64,000 bases of DNA, taken from NCBI GenBank assembly GCA_965221105.1, contig OZ244871.1:1736001-1800000 (forward strand), read 5' to 3'. Positions 26,781 through 35,324 of the stretch are shown here, piece by piece. A program made the position numbers and the translations under genes. Each line of letters starts with the position of its first letter. The stretch's first letter is position 1. The notes under the pieces are model-generated. The model made no database searches, had not been told where the DNA came from, and saw only the letters and a program-made list of their open reading frames with translations. This DNA comes from GM7GCV1 sp965221105. Lineage in GTDB: Bacteria > Pseudomonadota > Gammaproteobacteria > Pseudomonadales > GM7GCV1.

Positions 26781-27926
26781 TTAGCCTGAACACCAGTGTG
26801 CCGGATTGACCGCCTTGCCATTCTGGCGAATCTCAAAGTAGAGGCCAGTGTCACTGAGCCTGCCGGTATTCCCAGCCAACGCCAGTTGTTCCCCCGGAAC
26901 TACCCAGTCACCGGGCTCGACGAACAGTGACTGATTGTGACCGTAGAGTGTCATGTAACCGTCTTCATGGTCAACGATCACTAACAACCCATACCCTCGA
27001 ATGTAGTCGGCAAATACGACTCTCCCATGATGGATACTGCGCACTTCGGTGCCGCCAACCACATTGAACACAACGCCCTGCCAGCGCAAATCACCGCTTT
27101 GCAGGCTCCCGTACCCGTGGCTTACGCGACCTGAAACGGGCCACTGATACTGCCCCTTCAACTCAGCAAAGGGGCGATAGTCAGCGGGTGGCTTGAGCCG
27201 GGCGATACGCTCTGCTGCATCGCTGATGAGCTGCTCCAGCCGACGGGCACTTTCCTCGTGCTCGCGAATGCGCTGCTCGGCGGTCAGGATTCGTGATTCG
27301 AGCCTGCTGAGCAGGCGTTCGCGACGTGCCAGAGAGGCATCGAGGCTGGTTTTCTGCTTGCGTAGCTCAGATGTGATCTCACTCAACTCCCGGGATTTTA
27401 TCTGCTCGGCGTCCCGGTTGTGTTGTATCTGTGCAATGGTTTCCGCAAAAGCCTCGATCTTGGCACTGCGGGCCTCTACAAGATATCTGTAGTAGATCAG
27501 CATGCGGCTGAACTGAGCCGGATCCTCCTGGTTGAGCACCATCTTGATCGGTTCGGCATTGCCGGTTTTGTACATCGCGATGAGATCTGCGCGCAGTTCC
27601 TGCTCCTGGGCCAGCATCAGCCTGGTCAGAGAGTTGTGATTCTCGTTGAGACTCTCCAGCTGGGCCTTGACGAGATCGAGGGCGCGATCATTGTTGTAGA
27701 TCTCCCGGTGCAGGCTTGAAAGCTTGATCTCCTGGTCGCGCATATCTCGTTCCAGATCGGAGCGGTTGCTCTGAAATTCCTGAAGCTGTTCGTTGAGTTC
27801 TTCCAATTCGCGGACCACGGCTTTGAGATCGTCCTGGTCGCTGGCGCAGAGAATCCCACAGCTGAGCAACAGGCTCGTCAACAGGCAGAATATACAACTG
27901 CGATGAACCACCGGGCTGATACGCAT
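26781..27926 (-). CDS. envC: EnvC-like murein hydrolase activator (M23 family)
   Basis: A 381-residue periplasmic protein: signal peptide, a long coiled coil (about residues 30-250) and a C-terminal LytM/M23 domain (VSHGYGSLQSGDLRWQGVVF, then GYGLLVIVDHEDGYMTLYGH). EnvC activates the AmiA/AmiB amidases at the division septum. In this protein the metal-binding motif of active M23 peptidases is incomplete (HGYGS rather than HxxxD), as expected of a regulator rather than an enzyme. It lies 18 bases after gpmI. Confidence 0.88.
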   Translation of the reverse strand: MRISPVVHRSCIFCLLTSLLLSCGILCASDQDDLKAVVRELEELNEQLQEFQSNRSDLERDMRDQEIKLSSLHREIYNNDRALDLVKAQLESLNENHNSLTRLMLAQEQELRADLIAMYKTGNAEPIKMVLNQEDPAQFSRMLIYYRYLVEARSAKIEAFAETIAQIQHNRDAEQIKSRELSEITSELRKQKTSLDASLARRERLLSRLESRILTAEQRIREHEESARRLEQLISDAAERIARLKPPADYRPFAELKGQYQWPVSGRVSHGYGSLQSGDLRWQGVVFNVVGGTEVRSIHHGRVVFADYIRGYGLLVIVDHEDGYMTLYGHNQSLFVEPGDWVVPGEQLALAGNTGRLSDTGLYFEIRQNGKAVNPAHWCSG

Positions 27927-27944
27927 CGAAAGCCGAATTGACCG

Positions 27945-29471
27945 CTACTGAAAGTGCACCAGGCTTTTTCCGCTCATTTCCGCGGGTTGTGGAAGGTCCA
28001 TCAGCGCGAGCATGGTAGGGGCTACATCAGCCAGGGTGCCACCGGATGCTATATTCAGCTCTCGCCGCCCAACATATATGAGTGGCACGGGCCCGGTTGT
28101 GTGCGCAGTGAGAGGTTGACCCGTCTGTTCATCCCGCATGCATTCGACGTTGCCGTGGTCTGCCGTGATCAGGCATTGTCCACCAGCGTCTTCAACGGCG
28201 TGCACGATGTCCCCCAAGCATTGATCCACAACCTCAACTGCCTCGACGGCAGCCTGGAAGATGCCGGTATGTCCAACCATATCGCCGTTGGCAAAGTTGC
28301 AGACAATGGCATCGTACTCCCCGGACCCAATACTTTCACAGAGGCGTTCGGTCAGCTCGAACGCACTCATTTCCGGCTTGAGATCATAGGTGGCCACCTT
28401 GGGTGAGGGGATGAGTAATCGATCCTCCCCCCTATAGAGGTCCTCTCTGCCACCGCTAAAGAAAAAGGTTACGTGTGCGTACTTCTCCGTTTCGGCAATG
28501 CGCAGCTGAGTCTTTCCAAGCCCTGCAAGATAGTCGCCGAAGGAGTTGGTCAGATTCTCCGTGGGAAAGGCGATGGGAGCCCGGATATCCGCTGCATATT
28601 CCGTTGCGGTCACCAGATTAACCCGTGGCCGTGACGAGGCCAGGAACTGATCAAAACCGGGTTCCACAAAGGCCCTGCTGAGCTGCCGGGCACGATCAGC
28701 CCGGAAGTTCATAAACAGGAGGACATCACCGTCCGCCATGGCCGCAGGTTTGCCCACCCGGGTTGGCGACAGGAATTCATCATCTTCTCCACGGTCGTAA
28801 CCTGCCTGCAGGGCGCTCTCGGCGGAGGGAGATGTCAGGTCGCTCACACCGCCAGCGAGCAGCTGGTATGCCGGTTGGATTCGGTCCCAGCGATTGTCCC
28901 TGTCCATGGCAAAGTAGCGCCCGGATACACTGGCAATGCGCCCACAGCCAAGCTCCGCGAACAGTTCCTGTGCCCGTTGAATCGAAGGAAGGGCACTGCG
29001 CGGTGGTGTGTCGCGTCCATCGAGCAGCGCGTGCAAGTAGATGCTGGCAGCACCACGCTCTGCCGCCAGGCGGATGGCCGCAAAAATATGGTCCTCATGA
29101 CTGTGCACGCCTCCTGGAGACAGCAGCCCCGTCAGGTGAACCGCCTTACCGGCGGTCACTGCGCTGTCGATCGCGTCCATATAGACGGGATTCGCGGTAA
29201 ATTCTCCGCTGGCAATGGCCCTGTCTATCCTGGTCAGGTTTTGCCAGACGATGCGCCCTGCACCCAGCGTCATGTGCCCGACTTCGGAGTTGCCCATCTG
29301 ACCCTCCGGCAAGCCGACATCCAGCCCGGATACTGATATCAGGGAACTGGGGCGATTCGCCCAGAGATTATCCCACACCGGAGAGCTGGCTGCGTGAATT
29401 GCATTGTGTTCCGGGGAGTCATTGTGGCCCCATCCGTCAAGGATGAGCAGGACCATGGGCTTCTTTTTCAC
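27945..29471 (-). CDS. gpmI: Cofactor-independent phosphoglycerate mutase
   Basis: Interconverts 3- and 2-phosphoglycerate in glycolysis and gluconeogenesis without 2,3-bisphosphoglycerate. The 508-residue enzyme of the alkaline phosphatase superfamily shows MVLLILDGWGHND, the phosphoserine site MGNSEVGHMTLGAGRI, and the metal-binding ITADHGNVE and TAHTTGPVP segments. It opens the gpmI-envC-ctpA operon and is divergent from the rhodanese gene, as in Pseudomonas. Confidence 0.97.
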   Translation of the reverse strand: MKKKPMVLLILDGWGHNDSPEHNAIHAASSPVWDNLWANRPSSLISVSGLDVGLPEGQMGNSEVGHMTLGAGRIVWQNLTRIDRAIASGEFTANPVYMDAIDSAVTAGKAVHLTGLLSPGGVHSHEDHIFAAIRLAAERGAASIYLHALLDGRDTPPRSALPSIQRAQELFAELGCGRIASVSGRYFAMDRDNRWDRIQPAYQLLAGGVSDLTSPSAESALQAGYDRGEDDEFLSPTRVGKPAAMADGDVLLFMNFRADRARQLSRAFVEPGFDQFLASSRPRVNLVTATEYAADIRAPIAFPTENLTNSFGDYLAGLGKTQLRIAETEKYAHVTFFFSGGREDLYRGEDRLLIPSPKVATYDLKPEMSAFELTERLCESIGSGEYDAIVCNFANGDMVGHTGIFQAAVEAVEVVDQCLGDIVHAVEDAGGQCLITADHGNVECMRDEQTGQPLTAHTTGPVPLIYVGRRELNIASGGTLADVAPTMLALMDLPQPAEMSGKSLVHFQ

Positions 29472-29653
29472 TATGGTTGCTCCAGGGGGCTGTGCTATGA
29501 ACTGAAAGGCTGGGTTGCAGGCCTGAATTGCGGCGGTATTCTATCCCTGAACGTCACAGGAAACCATGTGCGTTTCACCAACAGGGCGTCGTTGGGTATA
29601 TACTCCGCGACTTGGCAGAAGTTTCCTCCATTCAGGTTCCGGGAGCACTCCAG

Positions 29654-30064
29654 TTGGAATTTTTTATCTTTGCCACCGAACAATGGCTTGTTCTCAGCGT
29701 ATTTCTGCTGCTGGTATACGCCTTTGTCAAGCGCGAATCGAGCAAGGGCGGCACATCAATTTCCCATCACGAGCTCACCAAGTTGATTAATGCCGACGAG
29801 GCAGTGGTGCTGGATATACGGGATACCAAGGAATATGCTTCGGGACATATTGCTGGAGCATCCAACATTCCGTTTGCCAAGCTTCAGAATCGAATGTCGG
29901 AGCTGGAACGACACCGTTCCAAGTATATTGTGCTGGTTGACAAGTTCGGCCAGCAAACCGGGTCCGCGGGAAGAATGCTTGGTCGCAACGGCTACAATGT
30001 CAAGCGGCTGAGGGGTGGTATTACTGATTGGGTGAGCGAGAAACTTCCGACCGTTCAGGCCTGA
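29654..30064 (+). CDS. yibN: Membrane-anchored rhodanese-like protein (YibN type)
   Basis: A 136-residue protein with one N-terminal transmembrane helix (WLVLSVFLLLVYAF) and a cytosolic rhodanese domain (VVLDIRDTKEYASGHIAGASNIPF). The active-site Cys of sulfurtransferases is absent: the loop reads VLVDKFGQQTGSA, where the Cys would fall near VDKF. The frame opens at 29528, but TTG at 29654 with GGGAG upstream gives the normal YibN length and N-terminus, so I chose it. Conserved neighbour of secB and gpmI. Confidence 0.8.
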   Translation: MEFFIFATEQWLVLSVFLLLVYAFVKRESSKGGTSISHHELTKLINADEAVVLDIRDTKEYASGHIAGASNIPFAKLQNRMSELERHRSKYIVLVDKFGQQTGSAGRMLGRNGYNVKRLRGGITDWVSEKLPTVQA

Positions 30065-30152
30065 TCGCCGCACGTGCACGTACACAAACCGGTTCCATTG
30101 AAGATCTCAGGGTGAGCTTCGCATTCCTCTATACGAGAATCGAGAAATACAG

Positions 30153-30644
30153 ATGTCTGACCAAAAAGCTGGCGACGGCGCGCAACAAGCACACTTTGGC
30201 ATTGACCGAATTTACCTGAAAGATTTGTCCCTGGAATGTCCCCAGGGTTCATCTGCATTCAGCAAGCCCTGGAAGCCGAGAATTGATCTGGATATCAACA
30301 GTTCACAGGGTAAGCTGTCAGAAGATCTCTACGAAGTTGTGTTGCGCCTGACGGTTACCACCAAAGAGGAAGAGTCCCAGGACACGCTGTTCCTTATCGA
30401 AATTCACCAGGCCGGTACCTTCAGGGTCAAGGGTCTGTCAGATGTGGATGTGCGTCACGCGCTGGCGACCGCCGCTCCCACGGCACTCTTTCCCTATGCC
30501 AGAGAAACAATTGACAGCCTCGCAGTTCGGGCGAATTTTCCCCCGCTGCACCTGGCACCGATCAACTTTGATGCCCTGCTTGCACAGGCGGTTGAGCGTC
30601 AAAAACGGGCAGAGGCTGGTGCCGGCACAGATACAATTCAGTGA
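30153..30644 (+). CDS. secB: Protein-export chaperone SecB
   Basis: SecB holds preproteins unfolded and hands them to SecA. The 163-residue protein shows FGIDRIYLKDLSLECPQ, WKPRIDLDINSS, YEVVLRLTVT and the C-terminal PPLHLAPINFDALLAQ, all typical. In Pseudomonas a glutaredoxin gene separates yibN and secB; here only 88 bases lie between them. Convergent with ntrC. Confidence 0.97.
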   Translation: MSDQKAGDGAQQAHFGIDRIYLKDLSLECPQGSSAFSKPWKPRIDLDINSSQGKLSEDLYEVVLRLTVTTKEEESQDTLFLIEIHQAGTFRVKGLSDVDVRHALATAAPTALFPYARETIDSLAVRANFPPLHLAPINFDALLAQAVERQKRAEAGAGTDTIQ

Positions 30645-30665
30645 TCCGGAGCGGAACCTGCCTCA

Positions 30666-32102
30666 TCAGGATTTCGGGTCGACGTAGTCGGCGAGGCTCA
30701 ACTCCTTAAGTTTTCTGGTGAGGGTATTTCTGCCCCACCCCAGCAACTCTGCGGCCTCACGTTTTCGCCCTTGGGCATGCTCCAGTGCTGTCTCGATCAG
30801 CGCTGTCTCAAAGATGGGAACGGCGGACTTCAGAATCTGCGGTTCCCCACTGAGCAGCGCCTGGGATGCCCAGGTTCTTAGGAGCTGCGACCACTCACCC
30901 TCGGCCCGCGGCTGCACCGGCCCGCTCGGTGCGCTCTCGCGCAGTTCGGGCGGGAGGTCGCCAACATGGATATCGCGGCCTGGTGCCATGACCGTGAGCC
31001 AGCGACAGCTATTTTCGAGCTGGCGTACGTTTCCCGGCCAGGGGAGCTGTGCCATATAGGCCGCTGTCTCAGGGAGCAGATCCTTGGGCTCCATTTCCAG
31101 CTCTGCGGCCGCGCGATTCATAAAATAACTGGCCAGTGTCGGAATGTCCCCGGCGCGTTCAGCAAGGCGTGGAAGGTGAATGCGGATCACGTTGAGGCGG
31201 TGAAACAGGTCTTCTCGAAAGCGGTGCTCCTCAACCATTTTCTCCAGGTTATGGTGGGTTGCAGTGATAATGCGAACATCCGCACGAACAGGTGTATGGC
31301 CACCGACACGGTAGAATCCACCATCTGAAAGCACCCTGAGAAGGCGCGTTTGGGCCTCCGCGGGCATGTCACCGATTTCGTCCAGAAACAGTGTTCCGCC
31401 ACTGGCCTGTTCGAAGCGACCCTCGCGACGCGAATTGGCACCAGTGAAGGCCCCCTTCTCATGCCCGAACAGCTCACTTTCGATCAAGTCAGCCGGAATT
31501 GCAGCCATATTGAGAGCAATAAAGGGACTGTGTTGCCTCGGACTGTGTCGGTGCAGGGCTCTGGCGACCAGCTCCTTGCCGGTCCCGGATTGGCCGTTAA
31601 TCAGCACGGTTACATTGGATTTTGCCAATCGCCCAATCGCCCTGAAAACCTCCTGCATTGCCGGTGCCTCACCAATTATTTCGGTAGGCTCGGAATCTTC
31701 CTTTGTGTCCGATTCTGCAAAATCCAGATTTGCGCCGTGGTCCAGAGCCCGTCGCGTCACGCTGATGACTTCTTCCAGGTCAAAAGGCTTGGGCAAGTAC
31801 TCAAATGCGCCGCTGTCGTAGGAGTCGACAGCGCTTTGCAAATCCGAATGTGCGGTCATGATGATGATCGGGATATTGGGGTCGCTCTCACCGATCTGTT
31901 TCAACAGTGACAGGCCATCAATGCCCGGCATGCGTATGTCGCTGATGACAACCCTGGGCTTTCGGTGCTGAAGGGCATACAGCAGCGATTTGGCGTTTTC
32001 GAAGCACTCGACCTCAATGAGTTCACGCTTGAGTGCTTTCTCCAGAACCCAGCGAATGGACTTGTCATCGTCCACAACCCACACGCTATTTATCTGTTTC
32101 AT
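30666..32102 (-). CDS. ntrC: Nitrogen regulation response regulator NtrC
   Basis: Sigma-54-dependent activator of nitrogen-limitation genes. The 478-residue protein has a receiver domain (DDD at 11-13, phosphoacceptor Asp about 55 in VVISDIRMPG), a AAA+ domain with GQSGTGKELVA, the sigma-54 contact loop ELFGHEKGAFTGAN and a Fis-type helix-turn-helix (AAELLGWGRNTLTRKLKEL). ATG at 32102 has GAGGGG upstream; TTG at 32117 overlapping the ntrB stop is an alternative. Forms an operon with ntrB. Confidence 0.96.
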   Translation of the reverse strand: MKQINSVWVVDDDKSIRWVLEKALKRELIEVECFENAKSLLYALQHRKPRVVISDIRMPGIDGLSLLKQIGESDPNIPIIIMTAHSDLQSAVDSYDSGAFEYLPKPFDLEEVISVTRRALDHGANLDFAESDTKEDSEPTEIIGEAPAMQEVFRAIGRLAKSNVTVLINGQSGTGKELVARALHRHSPRQHSPFIALNMAAIPADLIESELFGHEKGAFTGANSRREGRFEQASGGTLFLDEIGDMPAEAQTRLLRVLSDGGFYRVGGHTPVRADVRIITATHHNLEKMVEEHRFREDLFHRLNVIRIHLPRLAERAGDIPTLASYFMNRAAAELEMEPKDLLPETAAYMAQLPWPGNVRQLENSCRWLTVMAPGRDIHVGDLPPELRESAPSGPVQPRAEGEWSQLLRTWASQALLSGEPQILKSAVPIFETALIETALEHAQGRKREAAELLGWGRNTLTRKLKELSLADYVDPKS

Positions 32103-32113
32103 GTGCAGCCCCC

Positions 32114-33217
32114 TCAATGCCCGGTTGTGGTACCCAGTGTCCTGTCAATGCTTCGATTCATGGGCAAATAGACTGAAAATACAGTTTTGCCCGCCTGGCT
32201 GTTGCATTCCACAATGCCCCCATGCGCACTGACAATGGATTGGGCAATGGGCAGGCCCAGGCCGGTTCCCTCGCTGCGTCCAGTGATCATTGGGTAGAAA
32301 ATCTCGTCGATGCGGTTCTCCGCAATCCCCGGGCCATTGTCCTCAACATCAATTTTTGCAACCAGTGGATGTCGAACAGAGCCAAGGGTAAACTTACGCT
32401 GAATACGGGTTTTCAGCCGTATTTGCGGTGAACTGATCGCTGCTCCAATGAGAGACTGCTTGGCGTTACGGACAATGTTCAGAATCGCCTGAATGAGCTG
32501 TTCTGAGTCGGCATAGAGCTCCGGAAGACTGGGGTCGTAATCCTTGCGAATTTCAATCTTTCCGCTGCTTTCGGCTGTGACCAGTTTTGCGACTCGCTCC
32601 AGAACCTTGTGAATGTTGATTTCGGCCATCTTGGGAGGTGTATTGGGCCCCAGCATCCGGTCAACCAGGTTACCCAGTCTATCCGCCTCCTGAGTGATGA
32701 TCTCCGTGTATTCAGCGAGTGTCCTGTCATCGAGCTCCGCTGCCAGTAACTGAGCTGCACCGCGTATGCCCCCGAGCGGATTCTTGACTTCATGGGCGAG
32801 ACCGCGTGACAGCTGCTTGGAGGTATCATGCGTGGCGAGGATAGCTTCCTCTCGACTGATTCGCAGTAAACGATCCATTTCCTGCATTTCGATCAACAAA
32901 AAGGTTTCGGAGCTGCTATCCAGTGGTGTGACACTGTAATCGACCACCCCCGTTCGGTTCAGAGTGCTGCGAATCGAGGCATGGCGTTTGGTAAAAGGCC
33001 TTCGGTCGGTGATCGCGTTGTGCAATGCCAGTCTTTCGGTGTCGTCCTGCGCAAGGATTCCGATAATGTCTCGGCCGGTTCCTTTGGACGAGCTCAGGCC
33101 GAGAATGGCCTCGGCAGACTGGTTCAAAAAACGGATTTTGCAAGAACTGTCCACCAGCACCACAGCCGTATTCAGGTAGTTGAGAATCCTTGAGTACAGA
33201 TCAAGCTCAATGTTCAT
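32114..33217 (-). CDS. ntrB: Nitrogen regulation sensor kinase NtrB
   Basis: Cytosolic histidine kinase/phosphatase that sets NtrC phosphorylation under control of PII. The 367-residue protein has an N-terminal PAS domain, the H-box RGLAHEVKNPLGGIRGAAQLL (phosphorylated His about 142), and an ATPase domain with N-, G1- (DNGPGIAENRIDEIFYP) and G2-boxes (GTGLGLPIAQSIV). Upstream lie a sigma-54 promoter and an NtrC site. In related genomes glnA precedes ntrB; it is absent here. Confidence 0.95.
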   Translation of the reverse strand: MNIELDLYSRILNYLNTAVVLVDSSCKIRFLNQSAEAILGLSSSKGTGRDIIGILAQDDTERLALHNAITDRRPFTKRHASIRSTLNRTGVVDYSVTPLDSSSETFLLIEMQEMDRLLRISREEAILATHDTSKQLSRGLAHEVKNPLGGIRGAAQLLAAELDDRTLAEYTEIITQEADRLGNLVDRMLGPNTPPKMAEINIHKVLERVAKLVTAESSGKIEIRKDYDPSLPELYADSEQLIQAILNIVRNAKQSLIGAAISSPQIRLKTRIQRKFTLGSVRHPLVAKIDVEDNGPGIAENRIDEIFYPMITGRSEGTGLGLPIAQSIVSAHGGIVECNSQAGKTVFSVYLPMNRSIDRTLGTTTGH

Positions 33218-33295
33218 GGTATGTGGGCATATGAGTTAGTTCAGTTTCTGTACCGGCCAACTATGGTGCACGACAAGACTGTATGGGAAGAATGC

Positions 33296-33313
33296 ATGCA
33301 AGGATCGCGCCAG
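33296..33313 (-). promoter_or_regulatory. Sigma-54 promoter of ntrBC
   Basis: On the minus strand CTGGCGCGATCCTTGCAT matches the -24/-12 consensus (TGGCACG-N4-TTGCA) with one change, A to G, in the -24 element and the right 5-base spacing. The predicted start is near 33286, giving a leader of about 70 bases before ntrB. Confidence 0.75.
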
Positions 33314-33400
33314 ATGACCGGTAACGGGGTTTTGGGAACCGGATCCGGCACATGTACACTGCAAAGCGCCCGGTCAGGGTGCACACAGGCTCACAGATTA

Positions 33401-33417
33401 TGCACCATTATAGTGCA
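33401..33417. promoter_or_regulatory. NtrC-binding site inside a 14-bp inverted repeat
   Basis: TGCACCATTATAGTGCA fits the NtrC site pattern TGCACC-N5-GGTGCA with one mismatch. It is the centre of a perfect inverted repeat with arms 33392-33405 (CACAGATTATGCAC) and 33413-33426. Its centre lies about 123 bases upstream of the predicted sigma-54 start, the usual range for an NtrC enhancer. Confidence 0.75.
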
Positions 33418-33426
33418 TAATCTGTG

Positions 33427-33752
33427 CTATTGAAGAGTTGTGTATTGAACTTCTGATCTGCGGCAGGTGAATGCCGCTGAGCATTGCCCAATGGAGCAAT
33501 TCGCCTTTTGGGCACTTTTCCAGAGGGACTGGAGCTGATGCAGTAGCGATTGTGCTCAGGCGGAGAAGGCCCCGAACATGCCTCGCTATCAAGCATTCTT
33601 TGCTGAGCAGCAGTCGGATTGGATTGATTGGATAGGTGTGAGTCTAACGCGCCGAAGGGCTCCCTGGCGCGCTTCCTGACCGCTCAAACCGTCGGGCGAT
33701 GAAAGCCGTTTTGCCATCGGCATTTAGCCCAAGCGGCGCTTGAGCAGCAGCG
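33427..33752. other. Gap at the missing glnA position
   Basis: No gene recognised. It holds a small inverted repeat, GCGGCA (33460-33465) with TGCCGC (33472-33477), without a T-tract. By synteny this is where glnA would be expected. Confidence 0.4.
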
Positions 33753-33908
33753 CCCGCCGCGCACCATGCGGGCGAGGAAGCAGGTTCGGATTCCGGTGGG
33801 CTGGACGGTCAGCGCGAGTCCGCTCTCGAGGTCGTCGCGGACCGCGTATTTCATAGCTCTGGGTCTTGCAGCGCAGGCGCGCCGGGCGAAGGTGGATTTC
33901 TCGGTCAA
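33753..33908 (-). pseudogene. Tyrosine integrase N-terminal remnant
   Basis: The minus-strand frame reads LTEKSTFARRACAARPRAMK, then YAVRDDLESGLALTVQPTG and IRTCFLARMVRGGR. This follows the N-terminal arm-binding domain of phage and island integrases (LT...K...A.KP....Y.V.D....GL.LRV.PTG...F..R.R..GR). The catalytic domain is missing. Judged from motif resemblance only. Confidence 0.45.
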
Positions 33909-34144
33909 GCTCGCGGCTCCTCGTTCGGGCCGTGCGGCTGGCCGGTAATGCAGGAAGCAGCTGCGGTGGCGTTTTGCCGATGAAGTCGTACGGCGGATTG
34001 AGACTTCCCGCTCCGTAAGTGACTGGCGCAACGGGATATTCCGCCAGTTCAAGTGACGGCGGACGCGAGCGGAAAGGGTTCCATCGGTGCGCGGGTGGTG
34101 TGCATATTCGGGTCGATATCTATACCAGGCCTCTGCCGGGCGCA

Positions 34145-34354
34145 GTGATCCTGAATATCGAAAGACGCCCAGGACCCGAATTGGCTGACCAAAAGGTGCG
34201 ATGCGTCCCCTACTTCAGATTGCACAAGACATTTCCCCAACCGGATCGCAAGACCAGGTACTTGCTGTATTGTGAGCGTGGGGTCATGAGCCGTCTGCAC
34301 GCTGAGCTGTTGGTCGAACAGGGTCATCACAATGTCGGTGTCTACCGGCCCTGA
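34145..34354 (+). pseudogene. thiI: C-terminal fragment of thiI (tRNA 4-thiouridine synthase/rhodanese)
   Basis: The last 70 codons read VILNIERRPGPE, PYFRLHKTF, RYLLYCERGVMSRLHAELL and a terminal VGVYRP, closely matching the ThiI rhodanese domain (YLLYCDRGVMSRLQAxxLxxxGxxNVxVYRP), including the catalytic Cys. The upstream synthetase, THUMP and ferredoxin-like parts are missing, and no start codon with a good ribosome-binding site precedes it. It overlaps the 3' end of the convergent epimerase gene by 13 bases. In relatives thiI lies next to glnA-ntrBC. Confidence 0.8.
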
Positions 34355-35250
34355 GACAGGGGCTTCCCCTCTGTTGGTTCCTGACGCTGAACTGATCGGT
34401 AGGTGTCGATAATTTCCGGCATGCCATGCAGGTAGCTGGGGTACTGAAACTCAAATCCGGATTGCGTCAGCAGCGAGTTGTCGCAGCGCTTACCGGTGGA
34501 GCCGCTTTGCCCGGAAGCGTCTGGCTCGGGCAGTGGCTTCAGGCTGAACTGAGCGCGAATCCAGTTTTGGACCTCATGCCTCGCAGTGGGTTTGGCGTCG
34601 GAAGCGAGATAAATTCCCTCTCGCTGATCGGCTGGCATATCCAGAATGTGGCAGATGGTGCGGGCGCAGTCCTGGGCGTGGATGCGGTTTGTCCAGTGCG
34701 GGAGCGCACCGGGATCCGTTGAGCTGACAAGGCTTGATTTGATCATCCGGAATTTTCCGGGACCATAAATCCCCGAAAAGCGGATACAGGTCGAGGGGAT
34801 CGGGGATTCACTCAACATGACTTCAGCTTCGCGAAGAATACGTCCGTTAAATCGCGCAGGGTGGCAGGTACTGTGTTCGTTTACCTGTTCACCCGCATTC
34901 TGGCCGTAGACACTGGTACTGGAGATAAATAAAACCTCTGGTTGCACGCCGAGCTTTTGGGTACAGCTGAGAAGCGAGTCCACGGCCGCAAGATAGCAAT
35001 TTTCGTAGCCTTCTCTGGAGTGGTTGTCAGGTGACAGTGCCAGGACAATCTGATGGGGATTTTCCCCTAACAATGATTCGAGGTCAGCGCGCCGAGTGAC
35101 ATCGGCCTGGTGGACCGTGTCACCATCTGCGGGTGAGGGCCTGCGGCGCACTGCGATGACCTCCGACCCGCGCGCATGCAATATGGATCGCACCCGCCGA
35201 TTGACATAACCCAAGCCGAAAAGATAGATTCTTGGCTGCGAATCAATCAT
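34342..35250 (-). CDS. NAD(P)-dependent epimerase/SDR protein (YeeZ-like)
   Basis: A 302-residue extended short-chain dehydrogenase-like protein. The N-terminus RIYLFGLGYVNRRVRSIL has a GxGxxxxx dinucleotide motif that lacks the third Gly of classical SDRs. ISSTSVYGQN gives the catalytic Ser-Tyr pair, but the usual YxxxK Lys is not visible after the Tyr. RFSGIYGPGK is a typical epimerase element. Substrate unknown; resembles the YeeZ group. Divergent from oxyR. Confidence 0.8.
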   Translation of the reverse strand: MIDSQPRIYLFGLGYVNRRVRSILHARGSEVIAVRRRPSPADGDTVHQADVTRRADLESLLGENPHQIVLALSPDNHSREGYENCYLAAVDSLLSCTQKLGVQPEVLFISSTSVYGQNAGEQVNEHSTCHPARFNGRILREAEVMLSESPIPSTCIRFSGIYGPGKFRMIKSSLVSSTDPGALPHWTNRIHAQDCARTICHILDMPADQREGIYLASDAKPTARHEVQNWIRAQFSLKPLPEPDASGQSGSTGKRCDNSLLTQSGFEFQYPSYLHGMPEIIDTYRSVQRQEPTEGKPLSQGR

Positions 35251-35324
35251 TGATTCAAACTATTGACCAAAGTTGATAAGGTGAGGAATTCTATAACGAA
35301 ACGGAAGCGCCCGGGTAACCGAAA

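Noticed and set aside
35263..35297. TTGACC and TATAAC as an oxyR promoter
   Set aside because: The spacing of 23 bases is too long for a sigma-70 promoter, and other pairings are too short.
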